Made by a program: the position numbers and the translations under genes. Below, one piece after another: positions 45,261-56,500 of a stretch of DNA of 64,000 nt. How positions within the stretch are numbered: position 1 is the first letter of the stretch; the number at the start of each line of letters is the position of its first letter. The notes beneath the pieces were generated by a model that worked only from the letters and a program-made list of their open reading frames with translations, did no database searches and was not told where the DNA came from. This DNA is from Aquila chrysaetos chrysaetos (lineage: Eukaryota; Chordata; Aves; Accipitriformes; Accipitridae), in contig NC_044012.1 in NCBI RefSeq assembly GCF_900496995.4, forward strand, positions 26,053,606 to 26,117,605, in the 5' to 3' direction.

Positions 45261-46339
45261 AGGCTTCTCACTGCCACCTGATCCCTCTGCCTCATCCGCC
45301 ACTCGCCCTGCAAACTCTGAGACCATCTGCTGATCCGTGCCATGGGCTGGAGTCCGCCCAGGTGCAAATGTCCATCACCTGGGCTTCGCCTGCCATGCAG
45401 GGGAGGAGGAACCAGCCCCCAGGGCCTGGGAGGGAGATGAGGGGGGGCTATAACCTCCAGCACTCGGTGGAAGAAGATGAAGGTGAGAGACTCCAGCAAG
45501 CAAGCTGCAGGGAGGTCTGGGAGGACACACACGGATATGTATGCGTGGGGTGGGGGACGCGGGGATTTCAGAGCAGGGAGTTTACTGATAATGAGGACAA
45601 ACTAGAGCTGATTTTCTCAGGACAGAGTTTAACAAGATAATTTGAAATTGGAGAAGGGTGAGAGGCAGAGACCAAGTCTAACCCACAAAAGAGATCATTG
45701 TTTCATGATTAAATAGAGGATCAGTGTTTCAAAGCAATACCTGTGTATTCTGGGTACCTCTTTCTTTCACTTTCTTTCTCTTTCCTCACCAAACTTTACT
45801 ACAGGTGAATTTTACAGCAGCTCACAAGCAGGACCTGTGGGATAGTTGTTGCTGCTGGTAGAACCTGTCTGGGAGAGGCTGTCCATGGTCCGGGCATCCA
45901 CCAGTGCTCATCCACCCCACACACGCGCCTGCAGACCCTTGCATCACTCGGCTGCATGCGCACGGACATGCATCCATGCCAGCACAGCAGGGACACACAG
46001 GCCAGCTCACACACACACCCACGCCATGGCTGCGGGGGCTGCACACCGGTGGGAGCCACCAGGAAGGCTGTGCTGTTGGTCCCACTTCTTCTGCAGACAC
46101 TGCTCCTCGTCCCACCCCAACGCAGGGACTTGCCTGCCTGTCTCTCCCTCTCCCCTTTCCACGTTCACTCCCATCTCTCTATTTCTCCTTTATGAAATAT
46201 GCATGGAGAACAGATGTCGCCTTCTCCCGGAGCACCCCCACCCTCCTCCCTCCCTCCCTCCCAGCCCACCACCTCCATCCACCCTCCAGGACCACATCCA
46301 ACCTCCACCTCCCTCCTCTCCCGGGGGCTCCAACCTCCC

Positions 46340-46480
46340 GCACAGCCAATGGCATCCCCTCTCTTGACTTTAATATTTATGAGGGGGGGAGCACCGGAGC
46401 GGCCAATGAGGCGGCTGGGGTCGGACCCGGCGTGCGAGGCTGGGGTGTATATATAGCGTATGGGGCACATGCCTCCTTGG
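46340..46480 (+). promoter_or_regulatory. NHLH1: NHLH1 core promoter (two CCAAT boxes and TATA box)
   Basis: CCAAT boxes lie at 46346-46350 and 46403-46407, and TATATATAG at 46448-46456, in the order and spacing of a sharp-start promoter. Initiation is predicted near 46478-46485, 4.0 kb before the NHLH1 coding exon on the same strand. A noncoding first exon at a comparable distance is known for mammalian NHLH1. A tissue-restricted TATA promoter suits a neuronal bHLH gene. Confidence 0.65.
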
Positions 46481-46734
46481 GGTGTCCATCTCAATGTGTG
46501 GTGGCCCGCTCGCACTCCTGCCCAAGGAGTAGCATGCCTGGGCCCCAAGGCTGCCGGGGTTCCCCCTGACCCCCCAGGTCTATCCCGCAGAGAAGGACAT
46601 CGTGCACACCTAGGGAAACTTTCTGCCTCCTCAATGGATGGATGAGCCAAGCGGTTCCTCCCTCCCTGGATTACTTGAGCTTCATTCTGGTGGAAGAGAA
46701 AAACTGGAGCCCAGGAATGGTCATCGGCTTGGGG
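46480..46734 (+). other. NHLH1: Probable noncoding exon 1 of NHLH1
   Basis: The start is predicted from the TATA box; the end is a good donor, GGGG|gtaagg, at 46734/46735. The segment carries no conserved reading frame. Other donors are possible. Confidence 0.4.
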
Positions 46735-49700
46735 GTAAGGTGGCTGTCCTGGGGATGGGTGAGCAGTGCTCCTGGATGTTGCTGCGAGGTTTGATGCTGC
46801 TGAAATGGAAGTGTGGCAGGTGGGGAGAGGGATGGCAAGATAAGCAGCGTGGTCTGTGTGGGAAGATAGCCCTCTGCACAAAGCCGCAGGCTCTCCCGGG
46901 CAGGGGGCTTGACCTCGGTGCAATGTTTAACGCACAAACCTGTGTGCGCTTCCTTCGCTTTGGGCTCAGCGGTGGCATGGGGGATTTCTGATCAGGAAAA
47001 AGAAAAGGAACCTCCATTCAGATGGCCTGAAAGTGGGTCCCAGACACACTTTGCATGGCCAGGGAGTCTTCAAAAATGGTTACACCACTGGTCTGAAGGG
47101 CAAGCGAGGAGATGGGAAGCATTGCTTCCCATTGGGGGTTTAAGCATTACTGGGGTTTTACTGAAGGCAGGACTGGAGCAAGTGTAGGTTTAAAAGACGT
47201 TCTTGCAGTAGATGAATTTAGGAAGATGGCAGTTTACAGTTCATCTGAAGGAAAGAGTGAAAAAGAGCCTCTCAGAGCACAAGTCACCCATGCAAAGGAA
47301 AAGCTTTTTGACGACTGGACTAACCCAGCAAAGGAGGAGTGGGATAAGGAGTTTATTTGGGTCCAGTACTGAAACTTGTCTTCATGCAAATGGTCAGGCA
47401 TCTCCTGCCGACATCCTTCTGCAACTGAGAATAGAGACCCCATGCAGGACTCCTGCCTGCCATGTTTGATACACCTTAAATTCACTCGCAAGGATGCTGA
47501 GACAGGGACAGCAATGTGTCCCACAGCCTGTGCCCTCTGCAGACCACAGCAGACTGGTGAGTGGTTCCCAGGCTGTTCCTGAGCCAGGTCGCCATCCCAA
47601 TCTGCCCAAGGAGAAGGAGTTTTTGCAGCTTCCCCTACTGCAGGATGAAGTAACACGCTTGTGCCTCAGTGCTGGTGTCCCAGGAGGGGACAGAAGGCGA
47701 TTGTTTGTTTCCTTCCCTGCCCTGTGCTGAAGCAATGGGGCCAGGAGGCAGCGGAGCTGCTCTGCAGTTTCTTGCCAGGGTGGCTCACCCGCACATGGAC
47801 TGCACCTCCAGCACGGCCCCAGTCAGATGAGGCAGCACCTGAGTTTGCAGAGCAAGAGGAGAACAGGCCTGTTGTTTTCAGAGCAGCAGCACCTGGATAA
47901 GAGGGAGACAGAAGAGCGGTGAAGCTGTGAAAGAGATTAAATGCAATTCCCCATCCCTAAGAGCAGGGGGGAGAGTATTTAAAGAGAAGCTGTGCACACA
48001 GGTGCAGAGCTGCACACCTGAGTCCATGCACCCACTCCTCACCACGGCCAAGATGCTGAAAGTGCAGAGCTGCTGTGGCACATGTCCAACCCCAGAGACG
48101 ACCTTCCCTCTTTCTCCTGGCCCGGCTGCAGCGTCTCCAGAGCTTGCACTCACGGCTGGAGCAGCAGTCCTGCCCTGCTGCGGGGAGCTGCTGTGGCTGG
48201 GAGCAACAGTCCAGGGACGGCTATTGTGAGTGGGAGCAGGGTGGCACCACCAGCATGCAGGGGAATGTCAGGGCTGTGGCAACAAGCCTCGAGCTGGCCA
48301 TGAAGGGCTGCCCCGGCTCACCGGCCATGCACAGATTTGCTTTGGGTGGTGTTCACCCACGGACACGCTGCTCCCGAGGGCAGAGCAGCCAGCAGGGCAG
48401 GACTGCTCCCTCCATTGCCGAGCACCAGAAAGGAGGTCCCAGGTCTGCAGGAAGGGGACAAGAGCAGAAGGAGAAAAGATATTAGAGCCGGAGGGGAACG
48501 GAGAAGGTTAAACAAGGTGCAGGAGTCAAGGCTATAGAGGACAGCTACAGCAGATGTGGCTAATTCAGGAGCTTGAGATACACTCTCTTGCGTTGGTCGT
48601 GGTTCTTGGTCCCTGGCTGGTTTGTCTCTGAAGCTGATCACAGGGAGAGCAAGTTAAACACAAAACCAAACTCAGCCGTACTCTTAAGGACAGTGCAGCT
48701 TATTGCAAGCTCAAAGCCTTGAGAGGGCATTTCCACAGATCCTGAAAGCCGCGTTGCCATCAGCCCTTCCATCATCTCCAGACTAAGGGCTTCACAAGAG
48801 TAACTTTTTGTTTAGGATTTGAATGGTTTACTTGTACTCTCATGCATAGCTGAAAGGTGTTGTGTTATAGAAAAAAAAGTCCAGGTTAATTTTTTTTTTG
48901 TGAAATCTGAATACCACAGTGCAAGGGTGAGTGTGTGTGTGTGTGTGTACACAGAGATGCCTAACTTGGGGTAGATTTATGAGTGTAGGTGTAAGTTATT
49001 GTGCATAAATGGATGTGGCATTCTCACAGAGGAGTTTTTGACTGGGAACATTTGCACATATGTGCTGGGAAATATGTCTGTGTGTATATGTGTATCTGTG
49101 TGTGTACATGTGTGTTTGTGTAAGCATGCAAAGAAGCAGCCATGTATGTTGGGGGGGCTCAGAGGGACTGTGCAGACACTTCTCTACATGCTTAAGGGGT
49201 TCCTTGTGTTTCTTGGGCAGTGTTTCTGTAAACACACATCAAGGGCTCTGCCCCCCCACCAGTCTTTTAAAATGGGATATGGACTATTTCTTCCCAGTCA
49301 TTGCCTGTCCATATTCGTTTACTTTCCGTTTCTCAGTCATATGGCTCATTACAAGCTTGTCAGGCCTGAGAGAGGTAATATGTTGTACATCTCTGCCTGG
49401 CTGGCTTCCCAACCAGGCTGCCGACTCTTCCAGCGGCAGTGTTTCCCCATCTGAAGTTTGTTTCCCTTCCCCTGCTCCACCCTAGCCCTTCCCCTGCCCG
49501 GGGGGAAGATGCGCCTTCGGCAAGACCTGCCTTTCCCAGACCTGCTCCTGGGGTGCCAGAGGCATCTGTGCAGGCCTGGGGCACCCATGCCAGAGCCTCG
49601 CAGGGAAGGCAGTGAGGGGGAGGAGAAGGGAGAGGAGAGGCAGCTTTCCTGGCCGGTGGCACAGCATCCCAGAGGGAGCGGGGAGCCAGCGTCTATTTGG

Positions 49701-50093
49701 ACACATCAAGCAAAGCAGCTGTGTTGGGTTCCATATGTTGGGGGTGCCAGGATCCATGACATACGGGCTCATTTAGTATACAATAAGCCCCCCTTCCTCT
49801 CGCCCCTGCAGTCTGTTTTTCCCCTTCGCTCATCCACCACCTGCCATCTCTCCGGAGAGCCCGGAGAAATGGCTTCCACCTTCTCCCAGAGCCACCCCAA
49901 AGGCTCCCTCTCCGCCGCCTGTGACGGGGGACCCAGAGCCGCAGCCCAGCCCATCAGGGACAGGCTGTGCCCTGCTCCGGCTGGGGCCAATGCTGCAGGG
50001 CAGGTGGAGCAAACAGCCATGCTCTCTAGCTACGTCTCTCGTGTCTGCCAGGAGCTGGGCAATACTGAGAGCCCCTGTGCTTCTGTTTTCTAG
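46735..50093 (+). other. NHLH1: Probable NHLH1 intron 1
   Basis: About 3.4 kb without recognisable coding sequence. It includes a (GT)9 microsatellite (48931-48948) and a degenerate GT/AT tract (49065-49123). The 3' end is taken as the pyrimidine-rich ctgttttctag at 50083-50093; another acceptor (cccctgcag, ending at 49810) is possible. Confidence 0.4.
48929..48948. repeat. (GT)n microsatellite
   Basis: Nine uninterrupted GT units, with a longer degenerate TG-rich tract about 120 bp downstream. Confidence 0.9.
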
Positions 50094-50504
50094 AGCACGC
50101 AGGAGGAGTTCGGCTTTGACACCTGACAGCTCTGAAACTGGGTTCTGCCACAGCTGCACAGAAGAGCCCACAGTCTCTGTGCACACGTGCACACAGAGGA
50201 TATTTATTTATATATTTATTTTATTTATATGCGTCCTGCCATCTTTCTTACATTATTTATTGTGAAAGTTGTTGCCCGCCCAACAAGTTCTCCGGAGAAA
50301 AGGGAAAATTTTGAAATTCCCTTGCAGAGACTGTGTGTGATGAGGAGGAAGAGGAGGAGAATAACCAGGGGCTTGCTGTGAGCCAGAGACCCTCCCTTTA
50401 AAGTAGAGCAGTTTTGCTTTGACGTATTGCCTGGGTCAGTGTGTCCTCCTGACATACCATATCTCTGAAGCATCCATCTGTCTGTCCACCCCTCTTCTGC
50501 GAAG
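50094..50504 (+). other. NHLH1: NHLH1 5' UTR in the coding exon, with palindrome and AT-rich tract
   Basis: If splicing uses the acceptor at 50093, this is 411 nt of leader. It contains a 24-bp imperfect palindrome centred on an E-box CACGTG (50175-50198; 10 of 12 positions pair), an AT-rich tract of repeated TATTTAT (50198-50232), and a CCATCTGTCTGTCC stretch just before the start codon that recurs in the 3' UTR. Confidence 0.4.
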
Positions 50505-50909
50505 ATGATGCTCAATTCAGACCAGACAGAGATTGACCTGCCCCCGACACACTCCGAGTCCGAATCTGTCTTCAGCGACTGTGGCGGCGGCCGCGCAGGC
50601 AGCACGGAGGACGCCGGTGGCGTTGGCTTGTGCGCTCAGTCCCGGATAGCTGAGCCGGGTGAGGCTGTGAAGAAAGACCTGCAGCACCTGAGTCGGGAAG
50701 AGCGTAGGCGCCGGCGGCGTGCCACGGCCAAATACCGGACAGCCCATGCCACGCGGGAGCGCATCCGCGTTGAAGCCTTCAACATGGCCTTTGCTGAGCT
50801 GCGGAAGCTGCTGCCCACCCTGCCACCAGACAAGAAGCTCTCCAAGATTGAGATTCTCCGCCTGGCCATCTGCTACATCTCCTACCTGAACCATGTGCTG
50901 GATGTCTGA
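50505..50909 (+). CDS. NHLH1: NHLH1 (HEN1/NSCL1), basic helix-loop-helix transcription factor
   Basis: A single-exon reading frame of 134 codons plus TGA; human NHLH1 has 133. It opens with [21 protein letters not shown] and FSDCGGG, as in the mammalian protein. A variable middle follows (about residues 33-55). From residue 57 it is nearly invariant: [17 protein letters not shown], the basic region [15 protein letters not shown] with the E-box-reading Glu-Arg pair, helix 1 ([13 protein letters not shown]), the loop with DKKLSK, and helix 2 to the end ([15 protein letters not shown]). One helix-1 residue is Met where human has Leu. It forms dimers with class I E proteins at E-boxes and acts in neuronal differentiation, such as cerebellar granule cells and GnRH neurons. 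The start is the first of two tandem ATGs, as in orthologues. NHLH2 is excluded by the N-terminus and by gene order. Confidence 0.97.
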   Translation: MMLNSDQTEIDLPPTHSESESVFSDCGGGRAGSTEDAGGVGLCAQSRIAEPGEAVKKDLQHLSREERRRRRRATAKYRTAHATRERIRVEAFNMAFAELRKLLPTLPPDKKLSKIEILRLAICYISYLNHVLDV

Positions 50910-51385
50910 GCCGCCCAACCTGCGTCCGTCTGTCTGTCTGCCACATCTCCTACCTGAACCATGTGCTGGGCATCTGAGCCAAAAGCTCAAGTCCGTCTGT
51001 CCATCTACAACCTGAACCACATGTTGGGCATCCAAAATGCTGTGCCTGTGTTCATCCATCTGTTCAAATGGACCAAGTCCTCAGCTGTCTGCTCTACCCC
51101 CCATCTGAACTATGTTCTGTATTTCCCCATCACCAAGCCCACATCCGTCTGTCTTTCCATCCTGCCTGAGACAGGCTGGATGTTTGGTCCATCAGCCATC
51201 TGTCTGTCCTGCTGGATCTGCTGCCTGAAGCCTGTGCTGGCCGTGTACACTCCCAACTTCTGTCCGTCCTTCTGCTGCCCATCCCACTGATACTGCCTAA
51301 GGGATCCTGAGCCTGCATCCGTCAGTCTGTCTGCCACATCCCCTCGCTGACCCATAGCAGGAGCCACTGAGCCCAAGTCTGTGTG
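50871..51385 (+). repeat. Tandem degenerate copies of the NHLH1 coding end
   Basis: Copy 1 is the last coding bases plus stop (50871-50912). Copy 2 (50939-50980) matches it at 38 of 42 positions, including the TGA and the following GCC. Copy 3 (from about 51001) keeps CCTGAACCAC-ATGTTGGGCATC. Fainter relatives occur near 51100-51120, 51221-51242 and 51327-51378. Copies alternate with CCGTCTGTCTGTC-like spacers; copy spacing is 68 bp and then 58 bp. Copy 2 is out of frame with the coding sequence (68 is not a multiple of 3). Confidence 0.8.
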
Positions 51386-53258
51386 TGTCACCTCTTTTTA
51401 CAAGCCACGAAAAAATGGACCTGTGAAACACTGCAGCACCAAGCAGCGCTGGACTCTTGTCCATCTGTCTGCCTCCGCCTTCTGCCACCGGCCGCCCCAC
51501 CAGCACGGCCAGTCTGGGCATTTTGTCTGTTTGCTGCTGTTCTGCCCCTGGCATTGTGCTGGTCACTTAAAGGCCCACATCAGGACTATCTTTTCCACAG
51601 AGGGAGCACAGCCCAGGAGCATCCTTGGGCACAGAGCAGCTCTTCTGTGTTTGCCCAGGCTTTTCACAACCCCAAAAGAAGAACAAAGTGTGGTGCAGAC
51701 CTGGCAGGACCTGGCCACGCTTTCCACAGATGACAGCAGCTGGTTCCCCTCGAGATGGAGCAGAGAAGTGTGCTCGCTCACTGTGCTGCCTGCAAGGTGC
51801 CTGGAGCAGCGCTGGCCAGGCTGGAGCAGCACCCAGGGTCTCTCCAAGCCTCTCCATCACACATCTGGTCTCCCTGAAGCTCAGCACTCTGCTCCCCAGA
51901 CCTGTGCATCCCAGGCTTTGCTGCCCGACCCTCCTTTGCACTAGTGCACAACGAGTGTGAAGCCCCGCTGGCCTGGCCCATTGCACTGACAGACACAGCA
52001 ACCCCAGGGCACCAGACCTCCCCATGCAGCACTTCATCCCTCCTCCCCACTATTCCTCTGTCTCCCCTTCAGTGCTCCTGGTGAAAAAGGCCTGAGTGGG
52101 TCACAAGCGTGGCACATGCCCCAGAACAAGTGGACACCGGCGCTCAGCTCCCCGTCCTCTGCAGTGCAACTGGTGCTGCTGGGGCTCATGTGCAAAGAGG
52201 CTTACCCCCAGGGTGCCAGAGGCCCCCTGGTTTACACCAGTACAGCACTGGTGCAGCATGACCTTTCACAGCATGCGCTCTGCTGGGGTAAACTGCACTT
52301 TACCTGCAGCTTGCAGGGCAGTGGGGTTGGAAAGGGGAGGAAGCAGGCACAGCCCCTTTGCCCAGTTTCCAGCAGCTGGGGCTCTCCCCGGCCCCCCCTA
52401 ACATGGATCAGCACTTTGGGAGAGGGAGGGGAGTGGGAAGGGAAAGCAGAGCCGAGCAGCCTTTTCTCCAGCCAAGGGCACGCTGAGGCTGGGGAAAGCT
52501 CGTTGCAAGAGTGAATGTTTTGCCTTGTTTTATGGGTGTGTGTTTGTTTTAAGAGTTAATTTTGCACTGGCAGTGGCAAGAGCACAGGCAGAGCCCGGGC
52601 AGGGGACCAGGACCTCGCAGAAACCACTGGCTGTGCTTAGAGCCAACACTCCGGGCCAGGAACAGAGCCACAGCCTGGCCCACAGGGAAGGGGTTGGGGC
52701 TGCTCCTCATTGAGGGGAGACAGGCAGTGATCCGGCCCACAGGGTAGGTGCTGGGGGAGATGGACTTGGTGTGCCAGAGATGAAACAGTCGTGGTGAGAG
52801 GGTCAGTGCCATGTCCTGCAAACACCAGCAAACCCCCAGAGCTGGAGCAGAGGGTCCCAGCAGCACTGCCCTGCGGGGTCCCACCCTCTGCTTTTTGCTC
52901 TCCCGAGGTGTTGGCCACTGCCCATGCCAGGTGTCCGAGCCCTGGGAGCCCCAGGTGGGCTTCCTGGGACCTTGCAAACCTCCTGGCTCCATCCCACCTC
53001 TGCCTCTACTGCCAGCTCCCAGCGATGCCTCGCTCCATACCTCATTCCCCCCCCACCCCATAAAAGCAGGGAGAATGATCGCTACCTCTGTCTCGCAAGG
53101 ACTCGCCAGTGAATGTGGGATCCCCGAGGGCCAGAGCAGTGGACCCCGCAGCCGGCTCCCCTGTCACTGCACTGCTCAGCAGAGCAGCGGCAGAGCAAAA
53201 CAGAGCAGGGCAGCACACCCTTCCCCTCCACTCACCAGCCATGTCTCTGTGCCACAAG

Positions 53259-53305
53259 GATATTTATTGAATTAATTTATTGATAAATGTTATTATTTAT
53301 TTGCT
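53259..53305 (+). promoter_or_regulatory. NHLH1: AU-rich element cluster in NHLH1 3' UTR
   Basis: Several ATTTA or TTATTTAT units lie in less than 50 bp, resembling AU-rich mRNA decay elements. A second smaller cluster is at 53443-53457. The start of this block (GTCTCTGTG ... AAGGATATTTATT) resembles the block at 50173-50209. Confidence 0.45.
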
Positions 53306-53490
53306 GTGTTGTGCACTTTTGGGAAAGGAAAACTAGAAAACAAACAAACAAAAAATAATAACCACAGCAGAAAACCAACCAACCCACCCTTGTACACAGT
53401 GTGCCCCAGCGTGTGTTTGTCTTGGCTGCTCAGACTGTGCAAGAATTTATTATTTATGAGTTCACAAGGAAGTTGGGGAGGGGGAAATGA

Positions 53491-53496
53491 ATTAAA
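53491..53496 (+). terminator. NHLH1: Possible NHLH1 poly(A) signal (ATTAAA)
   Basis: A variant hexamer with a strongly T-rich downstream tract starting 45 bp later. The alternative is AATAAA at 54285-54290. Confidence 0.35.
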
Positions 53497-53529
53497 CTGC
53501 CAGCAAAAGAGAGATCTTGAACTTGGAGT

Positions 53530-56500
53530 GCCCGGCTTCCCTTTTTCTTTCTTTTTTTTTTTTTTTTAATCTTGTTTTTAACCATCTCTTCCTTGGGCTG
53601 TTTGGCAGTGGTGGTGGATTCCCCATGCAGTAGTTGATGGCTGCGGCTGTGCCTGTGAAAGGAGGTGGGGGGAGGAAGGCCATCAGCCACCGCTCCAGCC
53701 AAGGGACCAGGATGTGTCCTCTTGGCACTCAAAGAATCCTACCAGCACCAGCCGGGCTCGGGCTTGCTCAGAACCAGGGTGCACACCGTGTCTTTGGCTT
53801 TCCCCAGGTCTGCAGTTGCCGTTTGAGCCCAGCTTGGGTTTGCTGGGACAAGCAGACCCCGAATGGCCCAGTCCCTCTGGTGACAGCAGAGGGATGAGGA
53901 CATCTGGTTCAGACATCAGCATCTCCAAACATACCCAGTAAACCACCTTCTCTCTCCTGTGCACCCCTGGGAAATCAGCGCAGCCCTGGCTCCAAAGTCA
54001 CCCATCACTTGACCATGAACCTCTGCCTGGCAGAGCCCCTGGGATCCCCTTCTCCATGTCCCCCAGCCCTCTCCCCTGTGAGCCCCTAGCACTCTCCCCA
54101 CTTCCTCGGCCCACCCCGAGCTACGTGGGGAAGCAAGTTTGCGGCTCGTCTCCTTTGTCTGCGCTGATCCCGCGTGTCCCTAGGGGCAGGTTGCAGCTGT
54201 TCGCCGACTTGCTCCAAATTTCTTCATATAATCAATTGGCCTCGGCTGCAGCTCAGCTCAGCAGAGATGCGTCAAAGGGGAAATAATAAACATGGGGGAG
54301 GGAACAGAGGAAGGAAGCAGGGAAACTTTGCACCAGGCTGCAGGGGCAATAGTGGCTGGTGGGACATAGGAGGGGACCTTGGGAGACCTCAGCCCTCCCA
54401 GGGCCCCTTTTTGTCCCAGCTCAGGGATTTCTTTCCGGCGTTCACCCCTTGGGATGCACCGTGTCTCCGCCGCCTGCATCCAGACCCAGCTCTTCTCCCA
54501 ATCCCTCAGGCACCAGCCTCCAGCACGGAGGTTTGTGCGGGGTGGCCATCTCCATCCCACCCCTGGCCACCCGCTCTCCAGGAGGTGGTAATCGGGTTAG
54601 GGCAGTGCGAGCTCCACAGCGGCGGCTCCCAAACCTCTGCGGGGCCGTTGTTCCCGGCTGCCAACCCCGGCCCTGACATATGGTCCTCATTGTGCCTCAC
54701 ACAATGGAAACACTTCATGCTAATTTAGATGCTGGTTCTGGCCTTGCTGTCATCTCCGACAGATTGGGTCCCTTGCCTGTTCTTTGTGCTTGTGGGCAGG
54801 CAGGGTAACAGGCAGCTCGGCTTCTCCTCTACCTCCCTGAGCGTTTTCCTAGACACTTAGCAACTCCTTCCCTATTCCCACAGCTATTTCCTTCTCTCTC
54901 TCCTTCCCCATACACAGCTCCATCTCTCCATCTCTCCTCTGGCCTCTGGAGGACACCGGTCCCAGTGCACAGGTAGGTGTGTGCACGGAAAGTGTTTCAC
55001 AATGGCTTTTCATTTGAAAAATACCCATGGAAAATAGTCCTGACAGTGCAGATAGAGACATGCATGAAACTGCTCAGCTGCTTCTGCCTGGTGGCATTTC
55101 TGTGTCCCTGCCCCAGGGACAACAAGGTGGAGATGACTGCTAGGCCCCTTCCACGTCCCTTCCTCCCCCCAAAAAGGAGTAGCCGGGGCAGGATGTGACA
55201 CCCCGGGTTGGGAAAGGGGAAGGACACCCCTTGTTTCAGCCTGCTGCCCCAGGGCCAGGCTGCCTGCATGTGCCCTGGTCCCCAGGGGATGTCACCGTGG
55301 GCAGCAGCTGTGTCCCCAGCTCGCCTACACGAGGCGGCAGTGCCATCTGCTGGGTCCCCGGGACGGGGCCCTGCATGCTCATGCCAGACCCCTGTCACAC
55401 CCCAGGCGGGGGACCCCATCCCTAGAGCATCCCTGTCCCCTGCAAAGTGACCCAAACCCCACTGAAGCTCTCAGGCAGGGCTGGGACTGGGACCAACACA
55501 AGGGACAAAGGCAAACGGCACCCATGCACACACGTGGGACGTTCCCAAAAGCATCTTCCATGACCCATCGTTTTAAATGCTCTTTCGTGCTTGGTTTAGA
55601 GGACAAGGGTCCCCTGAGGCTGCAATGCTGATCAGAGACAGGCGACTGGGAGAGGCAGGCCCTGGCCCAAATGGGCCGACTTGCTCACTAGGTAAAGCCG
55701 GTGAGATCTGGTCCCTTCCTTCGAGACATGGAGCAGGAGCTAATGAGCCATCAGATGCCTCGTGCCAGCAATCGCATGGCAGAGATAAAGAGCCTGTCTG
55801 GACAGCAGTGTGGCAAGAGCATGCAGCAGGGACAGTTTGGGACCCGTGGGTCATCGTCCACCCCAGGCAGGGTCCGCAGCATGAGGGCCAGCGGGCCAAG
55901 GAAGGTCTGGTGAGATCACCGGCAGCCTGCATAGCCCCAGGGCTTGCAGACAGGTCAGACAAACATCTGTGGGGATGGGTTAGATGCTGCTGATCCTGCC
56001 CAGGGCAGGGAGAGGCTAGCCACCCTGCACCCTGCTTTCTAGGACTCCGAATCTCCAGAGTTATCTGCCCAGAGTCTCTGCCCCCCTCCCTGCGGAGCGG
56101 GAAGCCCAACCATGACACCTTGGGACTGATGGGTGTTGGACCTGTCTGGGGTCCGGTTGTTAGTGTGTAGGGTGGTGGGTCAGCTCTGGGCAAGGAGAGG
56201 GGTCTGGCGGGTGTGAGGGGACACAACTGCTCCCCGCTCTGCTCAGGGAGGTGTATGAGGACTTTGCAAGGGCCCTGGGTCTTCCCTGCTCTGTAGAAGG
56301 TAATTTCCAAGAACAAGACAAGACAGAGCTGGTTCTGGGAGTCCTTCATCCCCAGGAGATGGATGGGAAGCACCCAGCACCCTGTGCACTGCTGATACCA
56401 GGTGCTCCACATGGGACAGGGCTGGGCACCTTGCAGAGCCGGGCAGGCTCTTCTGTCCTGAGAGCAGGGTGCAGAGGGAGGGGACCATCCCTGTAAATCA

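Larger units (their letters stand above)
35461..46339. other. Intergenic region NCSTN-NHLH1, no gene recognised
   Basis: About 10.9 kb with no exon I can tie to a protein family. It becomes GC- and repeat-richer to the right, with alternating purine/pyrimidine CA/TG tracts (about 42412-42520 and 44990-45180) and TGTCTGTCCATC-type tracts (41286-41325). Several AT-rich islands with homeodomain-like sites are listed separately. Open frames of up to 300 codons exist around 44344-45246 but are low-complexity. Confidence 0.7.
50910..53520 (+). other. NHLH1: Probable NHLH1 3' UTR
   Basis: No other gene is seen in this stretch. The first 500 bp hold decaying copies of the coding tail (separate entry). 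AU-rich stretches at 53259-53303 and 53443-53457 carry several ATTTA pentamers, which suggests regulated mRNA stability. The best early poly(A) signal is ATTAAA at 53491-53496, followed by a T-rich tract at 53541-53570. A canonical AATAAA occurs later at 54285-54290, so a longer 3' UTR is possible. Confidence 0.45.

Noticed and set aside
47112-47372. 86-codon open frame with a charged, protein-like C-terminal half
   Set aside because: It lies in the presumed NHLH1 intron, has no recognised relative and no supporting splice context.
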